In this document: piece after piece, positions 7,992 to 15,756 of the stretch | Position numbering within the stretch: the first letter of the stretch is position 1 | How the letters are laid out: each line of letters begins with the position of its first letter | IMG/VR virus record: IMGVR_UViG_3300046507_000439 | Location: 1-23,266 of that record | Source of the DNA: a virus | DNA length: 23,266 nt | Direction: 5' to 3' (one strand) | Program-made: the position numbers and the translations under genes | Notes under the pieces: model-generated | What the model was told of the DNA's origin: nothing | Seen by the model: only the letters and a program-made list of their open reading frames with translations | Databases searched by the model: none

Positions 7992-8192
7992 CTAGGGCGC
8001 GGCAGTGGGGCTGAAGAGCGATGGCGCGTCTGTGTAAGGACGCTTGCCATCGATGTACGGCTTGATGGACTTCCACATCTGATTGTACTGTCGGTTTAGT
8101 CGCCGCTCTTCTGTCTTGGTGTCCGCCTCGTAGGACATCATGCGGCACGTCTCCATCATGCGAAGCGTGCGGTTTACGTCGTCGCGGGTCAC
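7992..8192 (-). CDS. Small charged unknown protein
   Basis: This is a 66-residue protein rich in Arg, Lys, Glu and Met, with a predicted helical middle (DTKTEERRLNRQYNQMWKSI) and a Pro/Ala-rich end. I recognise no family. It is supported as a real gene by its ATGA overlap with the upstream stop and by its place in a chain of coupled genes. No membrane segment or signal peptide is visible. It is followed by a 76-base gap holding the leader of the methyltransferase gene. Confidence 0.6.
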   Translation of the reverse strand: MTRDDVNRTLRMMETCRMMSYEADTKTEERRLNRQYNQMWKSIKPYIDGKRPYTDAPSLFSPTAAP

Positions 8193-8428
8193 GATTTCAC
8201 CATCCGCAGCATCAACGCTTTGATGTCGTCTATCGTGCTGGCTGCGTTGATATCGACAATCAGATCTTCCCGCGCCACTATGCGGGTTGCTTCGTACATG
8301 CCAATGCCGAGATCGTCGCGAAGTCTCCTAATTCTGCCAACCCTCTCGCCGCCTTGTTGCTCGGCAACAATCGGGCGGCTTGTCTCGCGCGCCCACTGCA
8401 TATCAAGGTCTTCTGCGCCTTGTCCCAT
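8189..8428 (-). CDS. Small protein with ribosomal L7/L12 C-domain-like helix motif
   Basis: In this 79-residue protein, residues 30-54 (VGRIRRLRDDLGIGMYEATR) follow the L7/L12 C-terminal-domain pattern of I-x-x-V/L-R-x-x-x-G-L-x-x-x-E-A. In the ribosomal stalk that surface contacts translation factors. The same pattern ends the large SH3-like protein encoded at 17.5 kb. The match covers a helix-turn-helix only, so function is not implied. The start overlaps the Gp157 stop (TAATG) and the end overlaps the next gene (ATGA), so it is co-translated with both. Confidence 0.65.
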   Translation of the reverse strand: MGQGAEDLDMQWARETSRPIVAEQQGGERVGRIRRLRDDLGIGMYEATRIVAREDLIVDINAASTIDDIKALMLRMVKS

Positions 8429-8949
8429 TATGCAGCCCTCACCGTCAAAGTCTCGCCCGCCTCGCCCATGCGCGCACCTGGCACTGGTCCAGCGGCAAGA
8501 GCAGCCTTGATAGCCGCCTTATCTGGCGACAGCGTCACCTTGACCAAGCTCGCCGGAAGCAACGCCTCGTCGGTGATTTCTACCGCCGCAGCCTTCTTGC
8601 CAATGCTCACCGTTGCCTCGGCAAGTGGCACCTTCTGCAGGCCGCCTGCTTTCATGATGCGGAACATCAGACTGCGCATAGCGTCCTTCGTCTTCTCGTG
8701 CCGTTGCTTGCGCGCCTGTAGTGCGCTGATGCGGCCAGCCGTAGCGGACGCCATGGAGTCGGCCTCGCGCTCTTTGTCGATGAGGCGCGCGAGGATTTCG
8801 TAGGCGTTCGTTTCGCCCTCGATGGTGTCGGCTCGCAATTCGGCGTCGTCTTGGAGCTCGGGGAAAGCTGCGAGCATGTCAGCGAAGGCGGCTTCAAGGT
8901 CCGCAACGTCGATGGCGAGAAAGCGGTTGTCGTTGGCTGGTTTGGTCAT
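8428..8949 (-). CDS. Siphovirus Gp157-like protein
   Basis: The layout of this 173-residue protein matches the Gp157 family: an acidic N-terminus, a long helical coiled-coil-like region (~50-105) with many E, R, K and M residues, then a small beta domain with VSIGKKAAAVEITDEALLP, a variable strand and SPDKAAIKAALAAG, closing with a G-A-x-x-x-x-x-x-L-T-V-R strand. The family is common next to phage recombination genes and was first linked to phage resistance in Streptococcus; its activity is not firmly known. It starts with an ATGA overlap. An ANDN motif lies at residues 5-8, unusually at the N-terminus, and the protein ends in VRAA. Confidence 0.85.
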   Translation of the reverse strand: MTKPANDNRFLAIDVADLEAAFADMLAAFPELQDDAELRADTIEGETNAYEILARLIDKEREADSMASATAGRISALQARKQRHEKTKDAMRSLMFRIMKAGGLQKVPLAEATVSIGKKAAAVEITDEALLPASLVKVTLSPDKAAIKAALAAGPVPGARMGEAGETLTVRAA

Positions 8950-9563
8950 GCTGCGGCCCGTTCTGCGTCAGCCAGCTTTTTCCTAGCCACAAGTAAATCC
9001 CACTCTTCCTCAAGGATTGGGCGCGCACCGTCGAACTGAGGTTTGTAGTTCTTGCATTCGTCTCCGACCGCGTAGCCATCGGCTTCGTACCTTGCAACCT
9101 TTGCTGCGATGTTTGGAATATACAGCGCAAACGGGCCGGTACTGGATAGGTAAAGAAAGCCGACGCCAGACTCGAAGCCATATCCTTCAATAGCCGATGA
9201 TCCGTGACCACCTTCATAGGTGTATGAAATAGAAGTCGGCACTCCAAGAGCCTTCGCGAGATCAAACCCTCTGCGGTCGTATCCTGTCTGGTTTGCCAAC
9301 TTAGCGGCCCACTCAGTCTTTGCCTTTGGGAAGGAGGCGCCGCGCTTGTTCGGCTTCTTGAAGTCAGGATGTACCGCGCCGGGAAACTCGACCCCAACAA
9401 CGGTGCCGTCGATTGATGACTGGACGTACTTCTGCACGCCAAGCGGCTCTATCAAAGCAGCGTTGCGTTTCAGCGTTTCAGTACGCGCCGCCACGTGCTT
9501 GTGCGCGAGCTCAAGCGTGGTGCCGCCTTCAACCAGAAAATACAGGTGTCTTCTCTCACTCAT
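8946..9563 (-). CDS. Unknown phage protein, first gene after an internal promoter
   Basis: I do not recognise this 205-residue protein. It shows alternating short strands and turns, several Gly/Tyr-rich segments (GGHGSSAIEGYGFESGVGF near the middle) and a helical, charged C-terminus ending in ERAAA. The second of two adjacent ATGs is chosen because it gives six bases after GAGGAGAC, the spacing used by other leaders. The repeated ACACCACACCACA before it belongs to the same leader family. The gene is the first downstream of a promoter that overlaps the ACAAATTTGT operator, so it and Gp157 are likely repressed with the switch region. It is followed by Gp157 with a 4-base overlap. Confidence 0.75.
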   Translation of the reverse strand: MSERRHLYFLVEGGTTLELAHKHVAARTETLKRNAALIEPLGVQKYVQSSIDGTVVGVEFPGAVHPDFKKPNKRGASFPKAKTEWAAKLANQTGYDRRGFDLAKALGVPTSISYTYEGGHGSSAIEGYGFESGVGFLYLSSTGPFALYIPNIAAKVARYEADGYAVGDECKNYKPQFDGARPILEEEWDLLVARKKLADAERAAA

Positions 9564-9602
9564 CATCGTCTCCTCAATGTGGTGTGGTGTATTGGTATCG
9601 CC

Positions 9603-9631
9603 AATGTCGCGTAAACTTACAAATTTGTCAA
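9603..9631 (-). promoter_or_regulatory. Internal promoter with ACAAATTTGT operator, minus strand
   Basis: On the minus strand TTGACA (9626-9631) stands 17 bases from GACATT (9603-9608). The perfect 10-bp palindrome ACAAATTTGT (9619-9628) overlaps the -35 box, exactly as at the plus-strand promoters near 19284 and 19992. It lies between the SF2 helicase stop and the next gene. This suggests that the S24-fold regulator encoded at 19.36 kb also controls the left part of the early region. Confidence 0.65.
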
Positions 9632-9649
9632 GCGCGCAACGCTGCAAAC

Positions 9650-11425
9650 CTAAAATGGAATCGAGTCGTCCAACTCCCAATCCTCAGCATAGCCGCGGCG
9701 GTTGTCGTTTGCTGGCTCCGGCAGATTGTCGTTGGCTGGGCCAACGCGGTGAGCCATGACGTCTGGGTATTTCGGATTGCGGGCGTAATCGAGTTGCACC
9801 TCAGCCGTAGAAAGGAGCTCATGCTGGCGCTCGAGCCATTCCATCACGGTCTTTGGAAAAGGTCGCTGTCCACCGTGGGAAGTCCACCACCTCTGAGCCT
9901 TGGCTTTCGGGAAGCCCTCGTGCTCGACGCAATGCCACTCGTTCACTGCCTTCATCCCGATCATGTAGGTAGTTTTGATTGAGTCGGGCTTCTGCTTACC
10001 GTCTCGATCTGTCTTGCCAGGATGATGGCGGAAAGTTCGACTGCTTACCTGATACCAAGGCTTTTCCGTTGAGATAACGGGTGCATCTGCTGCACTGGCG
10101 GTAAGTTTCTCCTCCTCGTTCGGCGGGAAGATGTACCCGCACTTCGGGCACTCCATCACCGAGATAAGAAGGATTTCTTCGCAACCGAATTTGCCGTTGA
10201 TATCAGCCTTGTCGTGCGGGCAAATCTTCTGTGGCGGGGTTCCGTCGCCTGTGCCTGCCCCCCTCGGCCGGATGAGATCGATCGGCCCAAAGCGGCTCAG
10301 GTTGTTGCCATGATCAAGGACAAGGCCGTCTGTCTTGCCTTCAAACAAGCGGGTGACGCGCCCAATAATCTGAACGATAAGGCCAGCGCTCTTGGTGCTG
10401 CGGTAAATCGAGATCATATCGACGAATGGGTAATTCGCGCCTGTTGTCAGCATGTTGACTGACACCAGAGCCCAAACCTTACCGGCCCAGAAATCGGCAA
10501 TGATGCGATCGTGCTCGCCGGGATTCTGGCTGGTCAGCAGTTCACATGTCTTGCCGTGCTTGCGGATTTCGGCGCAGACCTTCTCCGCGTTTTCCTGACT
10601 GACGCAGAAGAACATGGCTGCACGCCGATTGCCGCCCCGCGCGATATCCTCTGCGACGCCTTCGACGATGATCCTGTCGGCAGCATCGGAAACCTCACCC
10701 GGCACATACTCGCCGCCGCGTGTGTGAATGCCCTTCAGGTCAATTACTGAATTGACGCTCTTTGTGGAGATCGGCGAAAGATATCCTTGCTCGATCAGGT
10801 CGGGTAGGTATGCCTCATATACAACGTCATCGAAGAGTTTGAACTTGGCAGGCTTGATGACGCCAGCTTCGGCGAGCGCCGCCTGCGTGGTTTCGTCGAT
10901 ATCGCTGCCATCGTCGATGTCATCTGTGAGGCGGCCGGAATCGGTTCTATAGTCCGTGGCGGTTGTGCCCGCAGTACGGCTTTCTGGGTTTATCTCGCGT
11001 ACCTTTTTGAAGAACTTGCCGTAAAGCGTGTCGGAGTTTCGGCTGATCGCGTGCGCCTCATCGACCAGAATAAGGTCGATCGGGCCAAGTTCTTCGACTT
11101 TGTTCCAAACGGATTGAATGCCACAGAACAGCACTTGCGCATGAGCATCGCGCCGCCCTAGACCGGCAGAGTAAATTCCTGCAGGAGCAAACGGAAACAA
11201 GCCAATGAATTCTTTGAAGTTTTGAGAAACCAGAGTTTTGCTATGCGTAATGTTGAGGATACGCATATCTGGGTAGTCGGCCAGCAGCTCTTCAATAATC
11301 TTGGCAATAACCAGAGCTTTGCCGGCGCCGGTCGGAAGCACGATAAGACCGTTGCCGCCGCCTTCGGCCCAATATTTATAGAGACTGTCGATTGCCTCGC
11401 GTTGATAATCCCTAAGCTGGAGCAT
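9650..11425 (-). CDS. SF2 DEAD/DEAH-type helicase with zinc-binding region and SSB-like C-terminal tip
   Basis: This 591-residue SF2 helicase has DYQREAI near the N-terminus, Walker A PTGAGKA (31-37), DEAH (122-125), motif III GTTATDYR, and motif VI QIIGRVTR (352-359). This is the Rad25/type III restriction-like layout common in phages. Cysteines 402, 415, 426 and 429 form a probable zinc site. It should unwind or remodel DNA during replication or recombination. The tail holds two ANDN motifs and ends in DWELDDSIPF, which looks like the acidic tip of bacterial SSB (DDDIPF). The ATG is chosen for GGGAGG seven to eight bases upstream; it lies inside the end of the phosphoribosyltransferase-like gene (14-base overlap). 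Confidence 0.9.
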   Translation of the reverse strand: MLQLRDYQREAIDSLYKYWAEGGGNGLIVLPTGAGKALVIAKIIEELLADYPDMRILNITHSKTLVSQNFKEFIGLFPFAPAGIYSAGLGRRDAHAQVLFCGIQSVWNKVEELGPIDLILVDEAHAISRNSDTLYGKFFKKVREINPESRTAGTTATDYRTDSGRLTDDIDDGSDIDETTQAALAEAGVIKPAKFKLFDDVVYEAYLPDLIEQGYLSPISTKSVNSVIDLKGIHTRGGEYVPGEVSDAADRIIVEGVAEDIARGGNRRAAMFFCVSQENAEKVCAEIRKHGKTCELLTSQNPGEHDRIIADFWAGKVWALVSVNMLTTGANYPFVDMISIYRSTKSAGLIVQIIGRVTRLFEGKTDGLVLDHGNNLSRFGPIDLIRPRGAGTGDGTPPQKICPHDKADINGKFGCEEILLISVMECPKCGYIFPPNEEEKLTASAADAPVISTEKPWYQVSSRTFRHHPGKTDRDGKQKPDSIKTTYMIGMKAVNEWHCVEHEGFPKAKAQRWWTSHGGQRPFPKTVMEWLERQHELLSTAEVQLDYARNPKYPDVMAHRVGPANDNLPEPANDNRRGYAEDWELDDSIPF

Positions 11426-11807
11426 GGGCAACCTCCCGCAACAACCGATTATCATTCTCATGCCGCAAGCGCTGCGGCTTGCCAGCCTCATACCAAAACA
11501 CCACGCGCGGCGGCTCGTGGTAGCAAGCAATCACCAATGGATCCGCATAGGTGTACCTGCGCTTAGCCTTGCGCAGCGTCGCGCCGCTATCCATGGCCGT
11601 ATCGACAATAAGCAGCCGCCCAAGGTGCGATGGGCACTTGGAGCCAAACGGTATGAACGGGATGCCAAGCAGATGACTGGCATACACGGCAGCCACGGCG
11701 CCAGATCGGCCGGGACCGGTAACACTACCGATTTCGATGTCGTCAGTATCGGCGGAAAGCACTCTGGAAATGCGGCCATAGAATTCTGTTTCGGTTATGA
11801 TGCGCAT
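11412..11807 (-). CDS. Phosphoribosyltransferase-like protein
   Basis: The segment LLIVDTAMDSGATLRKA in this 131-residue protein matches the PRPP-binding signature of type I phosphoribosyltransferases (hydrophobic strand, D-D/T, then D-S/T-G-x-T). The earlier VTGPGRSGAVAAVYASHLL fits the family's N-terminal P-R-G/S-G helix. Phage members of this fold occur next to replication genes; whether they act in nucleotide salvage or only bind nucleotides is not known. The second acidic residue of the PRPP loop is replaced (DTAMDSG rather than DDVxDTG), so activity is uncertain. The ATG overlaps the sigma-factor stop (TGATG), with GGGGAGG upstream. It carries ENDN 15 residues from the end. Confidence 0.78.
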   Translation of the reverse strand: MRIITETEFYGRISRVLSADTDDIEIGSVTGPGRSGAVAAVYASHLLGIPFIPFGSKCPSHLGRLLIVDTAMDSGATLRKAKRRYTYADPLVIACYHEPPRVVFWYEAGKPQRLRHENDNRLLREVAHAPA

Positions 11808-12328
11808 CACGCCGCCTCCCCATAAATCCCCACCAGACGCACACGCTCTCGCGCCGCAAGCTGCCGCACACGCTCTCTGGAAATCCCCATATCGATGGCC
11901 ACGTCCTGCAACTCGTCACCCATCGCGAGACGCATCAGCGCGTCACTGTCGCGGGTGCCTGACAGGCGCGAAAGAACCTCGGAGAGTTCTGCATAGGAGT
12001 GTTGCGACGGATCGATCGCAACGTGCTTGGTGTGTTCGATGCCCGTGGCGTCTATCGTGACGTGTACGGCCGCCCGCTTCTTCCGGCTGGCGGCGTGTTT
12101 GCGCTCGCTGACGACATTCCTGCAAAGCTGGATAAGCCACGTTCCGAACTTGTAACTTTGGTTGTATCGGTCCCATTTTCTTAGGGCGAGGAGGTATATC
12201 TCCTGCACAAGCTCATCGGCGTTGCCATTTGGGTATGCTCGGTTGGCCATCTTCTCGATGAATGGCGTGTACGCGAGCAGCTGTGCATCGTACCAGGCCG
12301 GCCGGTTATCGTTTGCTGCTTCGATCAT
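11807..12328 (-). CDS. Sigma-70 family (ECF-like) sigma factor
   Basis: Region 2 of this 173-residue protein is clear: ADELVQEIYLLALRKWDRYN, then FGTWLIQLCRNVVSERKH, which are the core-binding and -10 recognition helices. Region 4 lies near the end with DVAIDMGISRERVRQLAARE, a standard -35 recognition HTH. No region 1.1 or 3 is present, as in ECF types. It could direct host polymerase to late or middle phage promoters; the target sequence cannot be told from here. ANDN is at residues 5-8 and the protein ends in GEAA. It is coupled by ATGA to an upstream sigma-like gene that is split between frames, so two sigma-like proteins are adjacent. Confidence 0.85.
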   Translation of the reverse strand: MIEAANDNRPAWYDAQLLAYTPFIEKMANRAYPNGNADELVQEIYLLALRKWDRYNQSYKFGTWLIQLCRNVVSERKHAASRKKRAAVHVTIDATGIEHTKHVAIDPSQHSYAELSEVLSRLSGTRDSDALMRLAMGDELQDVAIDMGISRERVRQLAARERVRLVGIYGEAA

Positions 12329-12794
12329 GCTGCCATCCTTTCGATCAACTTCTTGCGTGCGTATTGCTTACGGAACCGGAGACGCTCGTAGACGGTGCGC
12401 CCTAGGCTGACCGGGATCACTTCACCCATCGCCTCGTCGACCACCATCTGGCCGTGGCGCATGGTTGCCAGTTCCTCCAATGCCTCAAGCAGTACGACCC
12501 GGTGCTCCTGGTTCGGCTCCAACGGAACCGAAAACGCGGCGCATTCCGGCACCACGACGCCGGTGCGCATTTCCGCGTTTCGCATCCGCTTGTAGTTGCT
12601 GGACGCAGCATCACGATCTGCGCCCAGGTCTTGAACGTCTCCATTCGGCACTGGTGGGCCTTCTCGAGCATCATTGTCACGGTGTTTTGTAGAAGCTCTT
12701 CGGCCATGCCGTGAACCATGCGCTGCGCTCTTCGGCGCAGCTGCGGTAGGTAGGCGACAAGCGCTTCGTCAAAGCCGGGTGGTCGGTCGGTCAC
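12325..12794 (-). pseudogene. Second sigma-70-like gene, split between two reading frames
   Basis: The frame starting at GTG 12794 (leader CACCACAACAAGAGGAGAACACC) encodes a sigma region-2-like segment, with AEELLQNTVTMMLEKAH and FKTWAQIVM. After ~12,600 it becomes Arg/Trp/Cys-rich and ends at 12417. From about the same point the -1 frame takes over with sensible sequence (SNYKRMRNAEMRTG) and a region-4-like end (VSLGRTVYERLRFRKQYARK), terminating at 12325 with an ATGA overlap onto the next sigma gene. A GTG at 12651 could start the second frame but has no ribosome site. The best reading is one ~155-residue protein broken by a one-base change or an assembly error. I see no canonical slippery heptamer. 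Confidence 0.65.
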
Positions 12795-12817
12795 GGTGTT
12801 CTCCTCTTGTTGTGGTG

Positions 12818-13765
12818 TTAGGCGTTGGTTGCGCCGTCTACGTAAATGCGGCCTGATTTCAGCCGGTAAGTCACGGTCTCGGCGTCCTCGTCCACGTCCG
12901 TTTGCTCACCGGGAATCAGGCTCGGCAAAAACAGATGAGCGGGGCAGCCGGCGCGCTGCTCCTCGAGGCCCAGAGGCTTACTGAATCGGCTGCAAGACCA
13001 CGATCCGCCTTGCTCCGGTGACGAATACAGGCACGTCCTGCAGTTGGTTCTGGGCCACGCATCTTCGTGGCAGATGCCGCGGTGTTTGCACCACCCGCAG
13101 GCAAACGCCATCTTGGCGGTCGGATCCTCATGCAGCTTAGGCGGCGGCTCATTGGCGGCAACGATTCGCTCAGCCTTCGCCAGCAAACGCGCGCAGTATT
13201 CCAGATCATAGTGAACGCGCTCCGCGTAGAGCTCGTCATTATCTTTGCAGACAGCCAAATAGATCGCCCTGTCACGCCCGCGAGCGTGCATGTAGATCTG
13301 CATCTGCCCGAAGTGCAGTTCCTTCGCCTTGCGCACGCCGTCCTTCTTGAGCGCCGTAAAGCTCTTCAGGTTGTGCGACTTTATTTCGCCGACATGCCAG
13401 GTCTTTGGCGCTTCCGGCAGGCCAAGGATCTCCGAATCGAGATAGCCACCGACGTGCCCGCCGGCTAGCTCAACGCGGATCTGCCGGCCGTTTTCGTCTC
13501 GGTCGACAACTTCGCAGCCAATCATGCGGAGGTTTTCTATCCAGCGGTCTTCCTCGACATTTCCCGTTTCGAAGATGCGCAACGTGCGGCCGGGAATGTG
13601 CTCGTGCGGCGTAGTCCAGCGGAAGTCGTACCAGAGCTTCCGGCTGCATTCTTCGGCAAGTTGCGAGGCGGGAATCGTCTTCCCGTCTCGCTGTTCGTTG
13701 CGGTCCTCGTATGCCTTGTAGATGGCCGCAACGGTGCTGGCCTGCGGCTTAGGGATTGGCGCCAT
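12818..13765 (-). CDS. PD-(D/E)XK nuclease, Cas4/AddB-like with Fe-S cysteines
   Basis: The catalytic core of this 315-residue protein is GYLDS (Asp110), then HVGEIKS (Glu127, Lys129), then Q-x-Q-I-Y (154-158), which is PD-(D/E)XK motifs II-IV. Cys40 in CSRKLWYDFRW and Cys223, 226 and 232 in CGWCKHRGIC reproduce the one-plus-three cysteine layout of the Fe-S cluster in Cas4 and AddB nucleases. A second group of cysteines (242, 245, 258, 274) could bind zinc. It likely resects DNA ends to make single strands for the Sak4/DUF669 pair encoded upstream. Its ATG overlaps the preceding stop (TAATG). Confidence 0.88.
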   Translation of the reverse strand: MAPIPKPQASTVAAIYKAYEDRNEQRDGKTIPASQLAEECSRKLWYDFRWTTPHEHIPGRTLRIFETGNVEEDRWIENLRMIGCEVVDRDENGRQIRVELAGGHVGGYLDSEILGLPEAPKTWHVGEIKSHNLKSFTALKKDGVRKAKELHFGQMQIYMHARGRDRAIYLAVCKDNDELYAERVHYDLEYCARLLAKAERIVAANEPPPKLHEDPTAKMAFACGWCKHRGICHEDAWPRTNCRTCLYSSPEQGGSWSCSRFSKPLGLEEQRAGCPAHLFLPSLIPGEQTDVDEDAETVTYRLKSGRIYVDGATNA

Positions 13766-14046
13766 TATGACGCCACCTTGAATGCCATCGCGAATTTATA
13801 CGCCTCCTCGCAGGCGGCCTTGTTCTTCCATGTCGGGAAGAACTCACGCTCAAGTTCGGCTATGCCATCTTCGATCCTGCCGGTGCGAATGAGTACAATT
13901 GCCCGCTTGACGACATCGCGCGGGGTTCCGGAATGGCCGATTTTCTCGGCCATATCCAAAATCTCTTCATCCGTCAGCGCCTCGACAATCTCATCCATGT
14001 CGACATCAACGCTGACGGAAATGCTACTTCGGACGCGTCTCGCCAT
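13765..14046 (-). CDS. Small acidic unknown protein
   Basis: I do not recognise this 93-residue protein. Residues 10-40 are highly acidic (Asp-Val-Asp-Met-Asp-Glu, then ALTDEEILDMAEKIG); the rest is mostly helical with a lysine-rich end. It starts five bases after the clamp gene stop and overlaps the nuclease start, so it belongs to the replication/recombination unit. An acidic N-terminus could mimic DNA or bind the nuclease, but nothing in the sequence shows this directly. Confidence 0.7.
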   Translation of the reverse strand: MARRVRSSISVSVDVDMDEIVEALTDEEILDMAEKIGHSGTPRDVVKRAIVLIRTGRIEDGIAELEREFFPTWKNKAACEEAYKFAMAFKVAS

Positions 14047-14051
14047 CTCGC

Positions 14052-15107
14052 CTAGATCCTCATCGGCATGAGCACGAGCGTCAGCTCGCGGAAACCGTTG
14101 GATGTGAGCACGCCAGGCGAGCCAGGCTCAGACAGCGCCACAACAACAGGGCCAGAGGGAAACACGCCGAAGACTTCGCTGACGTATTTGCTGTTGAAGC
14201 CGATATCGATCGGCTCGGCATCGTATTCGGCCTCGACTTCATCGCTGGCCGATGTATCCGCGTTGTTGACGGACAGCGCGATGCCACCTGGCGCAATCGA
14301 CAGGCGAACCGCCTTGCCCCTTTCGGAAGAGACGGTAGACACACGGTCGGCAGCCTTCATGAATGCATCACGATCGACCGTCACGAGTTTGTCGTTGGCC
14401 TGCGGGATGACGCGCTGATAATCGGGGAACGTCCCATCGACCAGCTTGCTCGTCAGGACAAAATCGCCCGCCACAATGCGGATCTTAGCGTCGGATACCG
14501 ACAAGGAAACCGTGCCTTTGGGGACGATACTGACGGTCTTGCGCGGGACGATAACGGCCGGGAAGTCTGGAACCAAGGGGCCAACATGCCGAGATAGGCG
14601 GTGTCCATCCGTGGCAACAGCAACGATATTCCCGGCCAGCGGATGGATGAAGATGCCGTTTAGATAGTAGCGCACTTCCTCGCTGGACATGGCAAACGCC
14701 ACCGGCGCAAACATCGCGGCGATATCGATGTCGAATGTGGCTGTATACTGGCCCGACTTCATGTCAGGGAAGTCGGCAGCAGGAAGCGTGCTCAGCTTGA
14801 AGCGGCTCCGGCCCGACGTGACGAGTAGCTGTCCGCCGTCCTCGGACAGAGTTACGTCTCCGCCAGTCTTCTTTGCGATGTCGGACAGCAGCTTAGCGTC
14901 AACGCAAAGGTTTCCCGACTGCTCGACATCGGCAGGAGCGGAATCGACAGCTTCAATGTCAAGGTCGGTGCCGGTGACAGTCAGCTTACCGTCCGTAGCC
15001 GTGAGCAGAAAGCTCGACAGAATTGGAATAGTCGTTCTTGCCTCGACGACACGGCCGACGTTGGTCAGCACGCGCGCGAGGTCTTGGCGGGCTATTGTTA
15101 GCTTCAC
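14052..15107 (-). CDS. dnaN: DNA polymerase III beta sliding clamp, phage-encoded
   Basis: The bacterial clamp pattern is present throughout this 351-residue protein. The N-terminus has ARTTIPILSSFLLTATDGKL and VTGTDLDIEA; domain 2 has ATDGHRLS, and near the domain 2/3 border KLVDGTFPDY; the C-terminus is ELTLVLMPMRI, as in the clamp's last strand. It is slightly shorter than the usual ~366-372 residues. A ring of two copies would tether polymerase and repair proteins to phage DNA. The start is GTG, with CACCACACAGAGGAGAC upstream and a hairpin before that. Clamp genes are rare in phages, so this one suggests a replisome partly independent of the host clamp. Its ANDK motif lies within the fold and is probably unrelated to the tail motifs. 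Confidence 0.93.
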   Translation of the reverse strand: MKLTIARQDLARVLTNVGRVVEARTTIPILSSFLLTATDGKLTVTGTDLDIEAVDSAPADVEQSGNLCVDAKLLSDIAKKTGGDVTLSEDGGQLLVTSGRSRFKLSTLPAADFPDMKSGQYTATFDIDIAAMFAPVAFAMSSEEVRYYLNGIFIHPLAGNIVAVATDGHRLSRHVGPLVPDFPAVIVPRKTVSIVPKGTVSLSVSDAKIRIVAGDFVLTSKLVDGTFPDYQRVIPQANDKLVTVDRDAFMKAADRVSTVSSERGKAVRLSIAPGGIALSVNNADTSASDEVEAEYDAEPIDIGFNSKYVSEVFGVFPSGPVVVALSEPGSPGVLTSNGFRELTLVLMPMRI

Positions 15108-15114
15108 GCTGGTG

Positions 15115-15159
15115 GTCTCCTCTGTGTGGTGAATGGCGGGCCGCTGGTGACGACCCGCC
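15115..15159 (-). promoter_or_regulatory. 5' leader element before the clamp gene
   Basis: On the minus strand GGCGGG (15154-15159) pairs with CCCGCC (15135-15140) around a 13-base loop containing CACCAG. CACCACA (15125-15131) and GAGGAGAC (15115-15122) follow, then the GTG start. The layout is the same as the leaders near 7920 and 17446. Confidence 0.5.
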
Positions 15160-15169
15160 TAGTTGGCTG

Positions 15170-15727
15170 TTACTTCTTGCCCCACGGGCGGCTGCCCGTG
15201 GGCTTTGCAGCGGCGGCCTGGGACTGAGCAGGTGCGCGGGATGCCGGACGGTTGTCGTTAGCTGCGGCTGGAGCCTTGGCCGGCTGGTTAGCATCGATCG
15301 CAGGCTCCGGAATGTCGCCTTCGTCTTCGTAGTGATAGCGCTTGATTTCAGCACGGGCTGCGTAACCGTTCTGCGCCTTGCCGAGCCCCACCTTGGCCGT
15401 GAAGCCGTGGAAATGAAGCTCTTCGGAGTCGCTCACCTCGCTGAGGCCGATCGCGCGGCACAAAGAGGCAAACTGCTTTTGTCCGATTTCTTGCGCAGTC
15501 GGATTGGCGTTTTCCAGATTGTATGTCGTGAAAAGCTTCCGCCCCTTGTACTGCTCCGGCTCGATCACAACCATCGTTGTCTTGAGGATGGTACCGTTAC
15601 CCGCCTTCGTCGGCCCTACGTCTGAGGCTTCTATTTCCAAGCGATAGATGCCGTTCGGCAGCTCTTCGTAGTCGCGCTGCTCGGTGTCGTGTTCTTGCGC
15701 ATTAAATCTCTGGCCTAGCTGTGCCAT
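15170..15727 (-). CDS. DUF669 family protein, probable ssDNA-binding partner of Sak4
   Basis: The first ~125 residues of this 185-residue protein match DUF669: LPNGIYRLEIEASDVGPTKAGNG, then a strand ending in E-Q-Y-K-G-R-K-L-F, TTYNLENANPTAQEIG, and a C-x-A-I-G-L helix. DUF669 proteins neighbour phage annealing or RecA-like ATPases and are thought to bind single-stranded DNA. The last 50 residues are a disordered Ala/Pro/Gln tail with one ANDN motif and a basic end (RPWGKK) instead of the acidic tip of SSB. The ATG follows CACCACAGAGAAGGAGAC. It lies between the Sak4-like gene and the clamp gene. Confidence 0.85.
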   Translation of the reverse strand: MAQLGQRFNAQEHDTEQRDYEELPNGIYRLEIEASDVGPTKAGNGTILKTTMVVIEPEQYKGRKLFTTYNLENANPTAQEIGQKQFASLCRAIGLSEVSDSEELHFHGFTAKVGLGKAQNGYAARAEIKRYHYEDEGDIPEPAIDANQPAKAPAAANDNRPASRAPAQSQAAAAKPTGSRPWGKK

Positions 15728-15756
15728 TCGTTAGTCTCCTTCTCTGTGGTGGTTGG

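Noticed and set aside
12595-12660. Programmed -1 frameshift in the sigma-like gene
   Set aside because: No canonical X-XXY-YYZ heptamer with a downstream stem was found in the overlap, so an indel is the simpler explanation.
14389-14399. TTGTCGTTGGC in the clamp gene as a DNA-level repeat
   Set aside because: It encodes ANDK inside a folded domain. Elsewhere the motif varies synonymously, so a DNA-recognition role such as Chi or KOPS is not supported.
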